DNA from: CAZIWJ01 sp964542855
GTDB taxonomy: Bacteria; Bacteroidota; Bacteroidia; Cytophagales; Cyclobacteriaceae
Direction: 5' to 3'
Assembly: GCA_964542855.1 (NCBI GenBank)
Contig: CAZIWJ010000241.1
Span: forward strand, 1-5,338
DNA length: 5,338 bases
Positions 1 to 5,338 of this stretch are shown here, in pieces (position 1 is the stretch's first letter; every line of letters starts with the position of its first letter). A model generated the notes under the pieces. That model ran no database searches. It was given only the letters and a program-made list of their open reading frames with translations, and was not told where the DNA came from. The position numbers and the translations under genes are program-made.

Positions 1-1
1 G

Positions 2-967
2 CCCGGCAGAAATGTTAGCTTCCAAGCTTACAAAAAGGCAGATGCTCCGGGGTGGACTTGGCCCTCGGGCATTGAACACTACTTGCTTATTTTTGTAAAC
101 CCATATACCGGGGAGGTGATAGGGCATTTAGACAAAACCACCGACTGGATTACTTACAGCCGGTTTCTTCACCAAACCCTGCTGCTAGAGCACGAGTTAG
201 GAAGCAGCATTATTGGTGCCGCAGTACTAATTATGTTAGCATTAGCGGTTACTGGTTTAGTTTTATGGTGGCCAAAAAATCGTAAGGTGTTGAAGCAACG
301 GCTAAAAGTGAAATGGAATGCACGTTTCAGGCGGCTAAACTGGGACGTTCATGGCGTTGGTGGGTTTTACACGTACCTGTTCCTTATTTTCTTTGCCAGT
401 ACAGGGTTGGTGTGGTCTTACAATTGGTGGAGCAACGGGATATACTGGATGTTCGGAAACGAAAGAAGCGAGTTATTCATCCGCCCCACCCCTCCTGAAA
501 TTAAGTCTTCCGAACGACTCAATAACCTTGATAAGGCATATCTACATGCGCTTAGTGAACAAGGCAGTTGGAGAACACTGAGAATGAGAATCCCTACTTC
601 TACACAAGAAAAAGGGTTTGTTTCTGTGCGAATGGCCTACGATGAACCCAATTCCTGGTGGAGTACCAGTAATACGTATTTCTATGACCCTTCAACCGGA
701 AAATTAGCTGATACTTTCCTACACAAAGACAAACTGCCGGGAGAGAAGTGGCGGAACTCAAATTATGATATGCACGTCGGGAGTATATACGGGTTGCCTA
801 CCAAAATTATCGCTTTTGTATGTGCCCTCTTTTTTGCGGTGCTCCCGGTGAGCGGTTTCTTGATTTGGTGGGGGCGAAAAAACAAGAAACGCCCAGAAAC
901 TGGAAAAGTAATGACCCCCGGAACAAGAAAATCTACACCAAAGCCAAAAGTAGTTATCAGTAAATAG
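2..967 (+). CDS. PepSY-associated transmembrane protein, 5' partial (putative iron-uptake reductase)
   Basis: The frame is open from the left edge (first whole codon at base 2) with no stop and no convincing start, so the N-terminus lies outside the window; 321 residues are visible. The motif NPYTGEVIG (residues 33-41 of the visible part) is the hallmark of the PepSY_TM family, and a second copy-like motif, YDPSTGKL, lies near residue 228. Three hydrophobic helices are seen at about 68-90 (ending TGLVLWWP), 119-139 (ending STGLVWSY) and 266-290 (ending SGFLIWWGRK). Histidines stand just before each of them (H57 and H64; H117; H258), as is usual in the family. The C-terminus is a basic cytoplasmic-type tail. 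Related proteins such as FoxB are inner-membrane, haem-containing reductases for ferric siderophores, so a role in iron release is plausible but inferred. A 250-bp gap and a promoter separate it from hmuT. Its codons look more A/T-ended than those of the hmu genes. Family assignment is firm; the substrate is unknown. Confidence 0.9.
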   Translation, partial: PGRNVSFQAYKKADAPGWTWPSGIEHYLLIFVNPYTGEVIGHLDKTTDWITYSRFLHQTLLLEHELGSSIIGAAVLIMLALAVTGLVLWWPKNRKVLKQRLKVKWNARFRRLNWDVHGVGGFYTYLFLIFFASTGLVWSYNWWSNGIYWMFGNERSELFIRPTPPEIKSSERLNNLDKAYLHALSEQGSWRTLRMRIPTSTQEKGFVSVRMAYDEPNSWWSTSNTYFYDPSTGKLADTFLHKDKLPGEKWRNSNYDMHVGSIYGLPTKIIAFVCALFFAVLPVSGFLIWWGRKNKKRPETGKVMTPGTRKSTPKPKVVISK

Positions 968-1045
968 TGCTCTGGCTTAAAAATTACTGTTTCCAGGAAT
1001 TGAGGCTGCTTGCAGCAGTGAAGAACATCGTCAATTGCCTCGTGC

Positions 1046-1083
1046 TACCTCAGGGTTAACCCATAAATTAATCGGGTGAGGTA
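1046..1083. repeat. Inverted repeat TACCTCA / TGAGGTA between PepSY gene and hmuT
   Basis: TACCTCA at 1046-1052 is perfectly complementary to TGAGGTA at 1077-1083, with 24 bases between them. The intervening part begins with a perfect 10-bp palindrome, GGGTTAACCC (1053-1062). It lies 79 bp after the PepSY stop codon and about 95 bp before the hmuT promoter -7 box. It could be an RNA stem at the end of the PepSY transcript or an operator. The nearest run of T (six, 1100-1105) is 16 bases past the stem, so it is not a textbook intrinsic terminator. The repeat is directly visible; its function is unknown. Confidence 0.4.
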
Positions 1084-1091
1084 AATGATAT

Positions 1092-1118
1092 AATCACTAT
1101 TTTTTAGATAAATCACTA
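1092..1118. repeat. Direct repeat AATCACTA x2, possible regulator-binding site
   Basis: The octamer AATCACTA occurs at 1092-1099 and again at 1111-1118, 19 bp start to start, which is a little under two helical turns. The tract around it is very AT-rich. The pair lies about 35-60 bp upstream of the -33 element of the hmuT promoter, a position where an activator or an iron or haem-responsive repressor could bind. No named regulator is claimed. Such octamers can also recur by chance in AT-rich DNA. Confidence 0.35.
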
Positions 1119-1121
1119 ATT

Positions 1122-1144
1122 CTAGGGATACCTAAATTACCTAG
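1122..1144. repeat. Inverted repeat CTAGG / CCTAG upstream of hmuT promoter
   Basis: CTAGG at 1122-1126 is complementary to CCTAG at 1140-1144 (13-base spacer). A nested TAGG-GATA-CCTA dyad lies at 1123-1134. The arms are short, so this is only a candidate operator. It sits immediately upstream of the -33 element of the predicted hmu promoter. Confidence 0.3.
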
Positions 1145-1151
1145 TTCTGGC

Positions 1152-1165
1152 GATTGCCACCAATC
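1152..1165. promoter_or_regulatory. Candidate operator: dyad GATTG-CCAC-CAATC over the -33 box
   Basis: A perfect 5-bp dyad with a 4-bp spacer (GATTG at 1152-1156, CAATC at 1161-1165) covers the -33 element of the predicted hmuT promoter. A protein bound here would be expected to compete with RNA polymerase. The position suggests iron- or haem-responsive repression of the operon, but the sequence does not match a classical Fur box and the regulator is unknown. Confidence 0.35.
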
Positions 1166-1184
1166 ATCCCTGCTTATATATTTG
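1153..1184 (+). promoter_or_regulatory. Bacteroidota-type promoter of the hmuTUVS operon
   Basis: TATATTTG at 1177-1184 fits the Bacteroidota -7 consensus TAnnTTTG exactly. ATTG at 1153-1156 stands 20 bp upstream, matching three of four bases of the -33 TTTG element at the preferred spacing. Transcription would begin about 5-8 bases after the -7 box, near 1189-1192, giving a short A/T-rich leader of roughly 26-29 bases before the hmuT ATG at 1218. No other equally good match was seen in the intergenic region or in the small gaps between the downstream genes, which supports one promoter for the cluster. The call rests on consensus matching only. Confidence 0.7.
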
Positions 1185-1217
1185 TTATTGTTTAGAAAGA
1201 ATTTAAATAATAAACAC

Positions 1218-2060
1218 ATGCCTGTTCGTCTTTTGCTATTACTCGTACTCTTCCTCTTACCATTTCACCTGAAAGCCCAGCAGCGCATTGTTACGGCGGG
1301 AAGTTCTTCTTCTGAAATTGTATGTGCCCTCGGAGCCTGCGACAACATTGTAGCTACTGACCTCACCAGTAAATATCCCGAAAAGCTACAATCGCTGCCT
1401 TCCATAGGCTACCGTTCAGGCATTAATGCCGAGGGAATCATTGCTCGCAGGCCCAACCTGGTAATCATGGAAAACGGATACGTGAAAGAGGCCCTGATTA
1501 GCCAGCTGGAAGCTACCGGAATTCAAACCCTTATTGTGGAGCAGGAATACAGCCTGGAAAGCACGCGTGAACGCATTCGGGCAATTGCTTCTGCTATTAA
1601 CCGGGAAGGTGCCGGTGAAGAACTCATCACCAAAATAGAAAATAAACTGGCCAACGTTAAGGCACGTGTAAACCAGGCTTCATCAACTCCCTCTGTACTG
1701 TGCGTGTATGCCCGCGGTCAGGGAAACCTGCAGGTCGGGGGAACCGGTTCAGCATTTACGTTGCTCGATGTAGCAGGTGCCCGTAATGCTGTGCCCCAAA
1801 TTGAGGGATTTAAGCCCCTGAACACCGAATCACTCATCCAGGCTAATCCTGATTTCATCTTGTTTTTTAGTTCCGGGCTGGCCAGTATCGGAGGTGTTGA
1901 AGGGGCTCTGAATATTACCGGGGTTGCCCAGACCACCGCCGGTAAAAAGCAACAGATTATTGCTATGGATGGGCTGCTGCTTACTAACTGGGGGCCACGC
2001 GTGGCCGAAGCAGCCGAACAACTGCTTGAACTCACTCACCCTGAACTGCAGGCCCGATGA
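1218..2060 (+). CDS. hmuT: Haem/hemin ABC transporter periplasmic substrate-binding protein HmuT
   Basis: A 280-residue class III periplasmic binding protein that would capture haem in the periplasm and pass it to the HmuUV importer. A signal peptide covers residues 1-20: Arg4, a Leu-rich core, then LKA before QQ. There is no lipobox Cys, so a soluble periplasmic protein is expected. The core reads VTAGSSSSEIVCALG (25-39), then PSIGYRSGINAEG (61-73), whose Tyr65 aligns with the haem-ligand tyrosine of ShuT/HmuT. Further on come the GTGSAFTLLDVAGARNAV segment and, near the C-terminus, MDGLLLTNWGPRVAEAA, all typical of HmuT. The ATG at 1218 was chosen because the frame extension to TTG at 1182 lies in the promoter -7 box and upstream of the likely transcript start, and because this ATG starts the signal peptide cleanly. 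No Shine-Dalgarno is present; the leader is A/T-rich, as usual in Bacteroidota. The stop overlaps the hmuU start (ATGA). Confidence 0.93.
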   Translation: MPVRLLLLLVLFLLPFHLKAQQRIVTAGSSSSEIVCALGACDNIVATDLTSKYPEKLQSLPSIGYRSGINAEGIIARRPNLVIMENGYVKEALISQLEATGIQTLIVEQEYSLESTRERIRAIASAINREGAGEELITKIENKLANVKARVNQASSTPSVLCVYARGQGNLQVGGTGSAFTLLDVAGARNAVPQIEGFKPLNTESLIQANPDFILFFSSGLASIGGVEGALNITGVAQTTAGKKQQIIAMDGLLLTNWGPRVAEAAEQLLELTHPELQAR

Positions 2061-3124
2061 TCAATACTGCTGTAAACCTAACCGCTGCATCTAAAAGAGT
2101 TATTCTCATCGGGCTGATGGCTGTTTTGTTGCTGGTCCTGATGATTATTTCACTGGGAACCGGCGCCGTACCCATTAGTCCGGCCGAAATTATGCAGGTT
2201 ATCGGTGGGCAACTGGGCCTGGTGTCGGGTGTCGACCAAACCCACCAGGTGGTATTGTTCAGTATTCGCCTTCCCCGCCTGTTCCTAACCGTACTGGTAG
2301 GTGCAGCGCTAGGGTTGAGCGGGGCAGCCCTACAGGGTCTGTTTCGTAACCCACTGGTAGAGCCCGGCATTATTGGAGTTTCCAGCGGGGCGGCCCTGGG
2401 AGCCGTAGTTGCCATTATGTTTCTTGGCAGCTGGGTTCCGGCACTGGCCTCAGCAGGAAAAGATATTATTATGCCGGTTTGTGCTTTCCTGGGAAGCCTG
2501 GCGGCTACTATTATTACCATGAAGCTGAGCCGAATGGATGGCAGCACCCAGATTACTTACCTCATCCTGGCCGGGGTTGCCATTACTTCCATGGCCGGTG
2601 CGGTAATTGGCCTGTCTATTTTCTTTGCCGACGACGTACAGCTTCGTTCCTATACGTTCTGGACACTCGGCGACTTAAGCGTAGCCACCTGGGGTACTTT
2701 ACAAACCCTGGCCCTGCCCATTCTGCTATCGTGCGCTGGCCTACTCGGACTGGGCCCTGCCCTAAATGCCATTGCCCTGGGCGAAGCAGAAGCATATCAC
2801 GCCGGGGTGGCTGTAGAAAAAATTAAAACGGTAGTGGTACTGTGCAGTGCCCTTGCGGTAGGTACTGCGGTAGCTTTCACCGGGATTATAGGTTTCGTGG
2901 GGCTGGTTGTTCCACACATTATCCGTATCGGGTTTTCTTCCGATCACCGGTTGTTACTCCCGGCTTCGGCCATTGGCGGAGGATGCCTGCTGGTGCTGGC
3001 CGACATGTTTGCCCGCACGGTGATGTTGCCGGCTGAATTACCAATTGGTGTGGTTACTGCCCTGGTGGGTACCCCCTTTTTCCTGTACTTGCTGCTGGTT
3101 ACCAAAAAGAAAAGAATGATCTGA
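2057..3124 (+). CDS. hmuU: Haem ABC transporter permease HmuU (FecCD family)
   Basis: A 355-residue, very hydrophobic inner-membrane permease of the FecCD/BtuC family, expected to form a homodimer with about ten helices per subunit as the haem channel. Family signatures are all in place: RLPRLFLTVLVGAALGLSGA (71-90) followed by LQGLFRNPLVEPGIIGVSSG (92-111), the ATPase-coupling loop region around GEAEAYHAGV (242-251), GFVGLVVPHIIR (279-290), and PAELPIGVVTALVGTPFF (325-342) close to the end. Length is normal for the family. The ATG at 2057 overlaps the hmuT stop by four bases (ATGA), which points to translational coupling; no Shine-Dalgarno is seen. The basic tail TKKKRMI is cytoplasmic. Sequence alone would also allow a siderophore or cobalamin permease, but the HmuT and HmuS neighbours make haem by far the best substrate. 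Confidence 0.95.
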   Translation: MINTAVNLTAASKRVILIGLMAVLLLVLMIISLGTGAVPISPAEIMQVIGGQLGLVSGVDQTHQVVLFSIRLPRLFLTVLVGAALGLSGAALQGLFRNPLVEPGIIGVSSGAALGAVVAIMFLGSWVPALASAGKDIIMPVCAFLGSLAATIITMKLSRMDGSTQITYLILAGVAITSMAGAVIGLSIFFADDVQLRSYTFWTLGDLSVATWGTLQTLALPILLSCAGLLGLGPALNAIALGEAEAYHAGVAVEKIKTVVVLCSALAVGTAVAFTGIIGFVGLVVPHIIRIGFSSDHRLLLPASAIGGGCLLVLADMFARTVMLPAELPIGVVTALVGTPFFLYLLLVTKKKRMI

Positions 3125-3125
3125 T

Positions 3126-3986
3126 ATGTATTCTGTCGATAACATCACTAAAAAGGCCGGAAAGAAGGTGCTGGTAAATGCAGCATCCCTGAAACTGAAA
3201 GCCGGCCGAATGCTGGCCCTGGTCGGACCCAACGGGGCCGGTAAAAGTACCTTGCTAAAAATGATGTCGGGTGAGCTTGCCTACGATTCGGGCAATGTAT
3301 GGCTGAATAACAAAGCGCTGAAAGCTTACCACACTCGTGAACTGTCGCGCCACCGGGCAGTATTGCCACAGCACACCCGGGTTAACTTTCCGTTTACCGT
3401 TAACCAGGTGCTGGAAATTGGGCGGTACGCCCACCAAACCACCAACCGGGAAAATGAAAAGGCTATTGAACAGGCCGTAAACCTTACCGGCCTGCACCCT
3501 TTCCTGGAAAGGGTATACAGCACCTTGTCTGGTGGTGAACAGCAGCGCGTGCAAATGGCCCGGGTTATTGCCCAGATCAGCGACGAAGCCAGCCACGAGC
3601 GCTACCTGTTGCTAGATGAACCAACCGCCAGCCTCGACCTGGCGCAGCAGCATAGTTTACTGCAACTATCGCGGCAACTCCTTGGCCGCCAAATGGGAGT
3701 AATGGCCGTGTTGCACGACCTGAACCTGGCCCTGCAGTACGCCGATGATATCCTGTTCCTGAAACAGGGGAAAACTGTTGCCTACGGCCCCCTGGATGAA
3801 GTACTCAGTGAAGAAGTAATCCGGGAAACTTATAACTACCCGGTAAAAATACGATACGAAGAGGAGCGGCCCTTTATCGTGCCGGTAACACCAAACAGGA
3901 ACCAGGGTTTCATGACCGAAAACCCTGCCCCTGCCAACTCTATTCAAAACGCTAAATCTGTTTATTCTACACCACCTAATGTTTAA
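3126..3986 (+). CDS. hmuV: Haem ABC transporter ATP-binding protein HmuV
   Basis: A 286-residue cytoplasmic ATPase that powers haem import through HmuU. All catalytic motifs are intact: Walker A GPNGAGKST (34-42), Q-loop Gln82 in VLPQHT, ABC signature LSGGEQQR (134-141), Walker B YLLLDEP with Asp164 and Glu165, D-loop SLD (169-171) and switch His197 in VLHDLNLA. The stretch of about 20 residues between signature and Walker B (AQISDEASHERY) is the HmuV-like arrangement. Residues from about 256 onward form a Pro/Asn/Ser-rich tail beyond the usual end of the family, probably disordered. The ATG begins one base after the hmuU stop (TGATATG), so the two are almost certainly co-translated. An A-rich stretch precedes the start, but there is no clear Shine-Dalgarno. 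Confidence 0.95.
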   Translation: MYSVDNITKKAGKKVLVNAASLKLKAGRMLALVGPNGAGKSTLLKMMSGELAYDSGNVWLNNKALKAYHTRELSRHRAVLPQHTRVNFPFTVNQVLEIGRYAHQTTNRENEKAIEQAVNLTGLHPFLERVYSTLSGGEQQRVQMARVIAQISDEASHERYLLLDEPTASLDLAQQHSLLQLSRQLLGRQMGVMAVLHDLNLALQYADDILFLKQGKTVAYGPLDEVLSEEVIRETYNYPVKIRYEEERPFIVPVTPNRNQGFMTENPAPANSIQNAKSVYSTPPNV

Positions 3987-3991
3987 ATACT

Positions 3992-5074
3992 ATGTCATCG
4001 ATAACTACCAACAATCCGCTTAGTGCAACTGAATTATCCGAAGCCTGGAAACAAATTCAGGCAGAACATCCCGGTATCCGAACCCGGGAAGCAGCAGCCC
4101 TGATGCAAAGCAGTGAGGCCCAGTTACTGGCCAGTTGCCCCAAAGAAGAAGTAATCCGGTTAACCAGCGACTGGAAAGGCCTGCTGAAACGTTTGCCCGA
4201 GCTGGGAGAAGTGATGTCGTTAACCCGGAACGATGCCTGTATCCTGGAACACGACGGTGCTTTTGAGGATGTGCGCGTGTTTGGTAAAGGCGACCACCAC
4301 ATGGGGCTGGTCATCGGCCCAATTGAAACCCGTGTATTCCTGAACGCCTGGCACGTAGCTTTTGCAGTAAAGCAGCAGAAAGGCGAGCGCCAGTTAACCA
4401 GTATCCAGGTATTCGACAAACAGGGAAATGCCATTACCAAGATATACCTCCGCAAACACAGTAACTACGAGGCTTACGAGCAACTGGTGAAAGATTTTAC
4501 GGCAGAAGACCAGGGCCGTGAGCAGGCTGTTCTGCCGGAAGAAAACCCGGTGTATAATACCAACATTGATTCGGAAACCCTGATTAAACACTGGGACGAG
4601 TTAAAAGATACGCACGACTTCTTCCCCATGCTGAAAAAGTTTAATGCGCACCGGTACCAGGCCCTGGAACTGGCTAAAGGCAAGTATGCTTTTCCGGTTC
4701 GGGTTTCCGCCCTGCAGGAAATGCTGGAAACCGCGTCTAAAACTAAGCTGCCAATCATGGTTTTTGCCGGCAATAAAGGCAACCTGCAAATTCACCAGGA
4801 CAAGGTACGCACTATCCGCATGCTGGAAAAAGGTCACCACGGTGAACAGCAGTGGCTGAACGTACTAGACCCCAAATTCAATATGCATTTGCGGTTAGAT
4901 TTGGTAAAGTACGCCTGGCAGGTCATTAAGCCAACTCGCGACGGTGATGTGCACTCTATCGAGTGTTATGATGCGAATAAAAACCTGGTAGTGCAGTTTT
5001 TTGGCCTGCGTAAGCCCGGTGAGCCCGAATTGAACGAATGGAAAGAACTGGTTCATTCACTGAATGAAAATTAG
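3992..5074 (+). CDS. hmuS: Haem-degrading/trafficking protein HmuS (HemS/ChuS family)
   Basis: A 360-residue soluble cytoplasmic protein of the HemS/ChuS/HmuS family, which receives imported haem. Members are reported either to break haem down and free iron or to carry it to other enzymes, so the exact activity here is open. The protein is an internal tandem duplication. The stretch of about 80 residues ending FDKQGNAITKIYLR (140-154) matches the one ending YDANKNLVVQFFGLR (326-340), and GPIETRVFLNAWHVAFAVK (109-127) parallels DPKFNMHLRLDLVKYAWQVI (293-312). The motif NIDSETLIKHWDELKDTHDF (191-210) contains His208, equivalent to the proximal haem ligand of ChuS (His193) and HemS (His196). The start lies five bases after the hmuV stop, in the A/T-rich leader TTTAAATACT with no Shine-Dalgarno. 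No terminator-like hairpin follows, so transcription probably continues into the next gene. Length is near that of the family (about 340-360). Confidence 0.93.
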   Translation: MSSITTNNPLSATELSEAWKQIQAEHPGIRTREAAALMQSSEAQLLASCPKEEVIRLTSDWKGLLKRLPELGEVMSLTRNDACILEHDGAFEDVRVFGKGDHHMGLVIGPIETRVFLNAWHVAFAVKQQKGERQLTSIQVFDKQGNAITKIYLRKHSNYEAYEQLVKDFTAEDQGREQAVLPEENPVYNTNIDSETLIKHWDELKDTHDFFPMLKKFNAHRYQALELAKGKYAFPVRVSALQEMLETASKTKLPIMVFAGNKGNLQIHQDKVRTIRMLEKGHHGEQQWLNVLDPKFNMHLRLDLVKYAWQVIKPTRDGDVHSIECYDANKNLVVQFFGLRKPGEPELNEWKELVHSLNEN

Positions 5075-5098
5075 TAACCTTTAACTACAACCCTTTAT

Positions 5099-5290
5099 AT
5101 GCGATTTCTTGTATTCATATGGCTTGCGCTGGTTATACTTCCGGCGCAGGCGCAGGACTCCTATTCTCTAAAAGGAAAGATACTATCGGAAACCGGGGAA
5201 GCTATTCCCCTGGCACACATCCGCAACAACCTGGCCAGTACCGTTGCCAACAAGCAAGGTGAGTTTGCTTTGAACCTTCCTCCGGGGAAG
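5099..5290 (+). CDS. Secreted CarboxypepD_reg-like domain protein, 3' truncated (possible TonB-dependent receptor)
   Basis: An ATG 24 bases after the hmuS stop opens a frame with 64 genomic codons before the adapter begins. Residues 1-19 (MRFLVFIWLALVILPAQAQ) form a signal peptide. Residues 22-64 (YSLKGKILSETGEAIPLAHI, then STVANKQGEFALNLPPG) fit the beginning of a carboxypeptidase-regulatory-like beta-sandwich, with the usual 'G.I...GE.IP.A.I' and 'T..N..GEF.L..PPG' pattern. In Bacteroidota this domain is commonly fused to the front of SusC/TonB-dependent outer-membrane receptors, and it also opens other surface proteins. Its place at the end of a haem operon makes a haem receptor (HmuR-like) attractive, but the plug and barrel are not in the window, so no symbol is given. 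The frame happens to stay open through the adapter; those 16 codons are artefactual. No Shine-Dalgarno or separate promoter is visible, consistent with operon membership. Confidence 0.75.
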
Positions 5291-5338
5291 AGATCGGAAG
5301 AGCGTCGTGTAGGGAAAGAGTGTAGATCTCGGTGGTCG
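5291..5338. other. Illumina TruSeq adapter contamination at contig end
   Basis: From AGATCGGAAGAGCGTCGTGT at 5291 to the last base, all 48 bases agree with the first 48 bases of the standard Illumina TruSeq universal adapter as it appears in read-through, as I recall that sequence. It begins on a codon boundary of the preceding gene, and its translation is RSEERRVGKECRSRWS, a peptide familiar as an adapter artefact in protein databases. This segment is not biological and should be trimmed; the genomic sequence ends at about 5290. Confidence 0.95.

Noticed and set aside
1005..1016. GCTGC-TT-GCAGC hairpin after the PepSY gene as an intrinsic terminator
   Set aside because: The stem is short and its loop is only two bases, and it is followed by AGTGAAGAAC rather than a run of T.
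1086..1105. TGAT-ATA-ATCA followed by six T as a Fur box or terminator
   Set aside because: It has only 4-bp arms, fits the Fur 19-bp consensus poorly, and is too weak a stem for termination in AT-rich DNA.
1182..1217. N-terminal extension of HmuT from TTG at 1182
   Set aside because: The TTG is part of the -7 promoter element and upstream of the likely transcript start; the ATG at 1218 gives a normal signal peptide.
2032..2547. Minus-strand open frame of 171 codons opposite hmuU
   Set aside because: It is antisense to a strongly conserved permease, has an unusual Arg/Thr/Pro-rich composition and no recognisable domain. It is a shadow of the codon bias on the + strand.
5291..5338. C-terminal coding extension RSEERRVGKECRSRWS of the last gene
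   Set aside because: It is the translation of Illumina adapter sequence, not genomic coding sequence.
1..5338. tRNA, rRNA, CRISPR array, insertion sequence or toxin-antitoxin genes
   Set aside because: Nothing of the kind was seen. The window is almost fully occupied by the PepSY gene, the hmu operon and the start of one further gene.

Overview
This window carries a haem (hemin) acquisition operon from a Bacteroidota-type bacterium, all on the + strand, with a PepSY membrane protein upstream and a sequencing adapter at the right end. Three things point to Bacteroidota, probably the Cytophagales side, though the genus cannot be told. The starts lack Shine-Dalgarno sequences. The one clear promoter has the TTG / TAnnTTTG form used by the Bacteroidota primary sigma factor. 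The last gene opens with a signal peptide followed by a carboxypeptidase-regulatory-like (CarboxypepD_reg) domain, typical of outer-membrane proteins in this phylum.

Layout: (1) 2-967 is the 3' part (321 codons) of a PepSY-associated transmembrane protein whose start lies left of the window. (2) 968-1217 is a non-coding, AT-rich control region with several inverted or direct repeats and a good promoter (ATTG at 1153-1156, 20 bp, TATATTTG at 1177-1184). (3) 1218-5074 holds four tightly packed genes: hmuT (periplasmic haem-binding protein), hmuU (permease), hmuV (ATPase) and hmuS (cytoplasmic haem-handling or degrading protein). hmuT/hmuU overlap by 4 bp, hmuU/hmuV are 1 bp apart and hmuV/hmuS 5 bp apart. 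(4) 5099-5290 is the first 64 codons of a secreted CarboxypepD_reg-domain protein, possibly the TonB-dependent haem receptor, cut off by the end of the assembled sequence. (5) 5291-5338 is not genomic: it matches the Illumina TruSeq adapter.

Working together: haem crosses the outer membrane through a receptor not confirmed here, HmuT captures it in the periplasm, HmuU2V2 imports it using ATP, and HmuS receives it in the cytoplasm for trafficking or iron release. The PepSY protein probably belongs to a neighbouring iron-uptake function, such as inner-membrane reduction of ferric siderophores, and appears to be a separate transcription unit. I found no evidence of a wholly new system. The items most worth a second look are the adapter tail, the repeat-rich promoter region, the T-U-V-S gene order and the truncated last gene.
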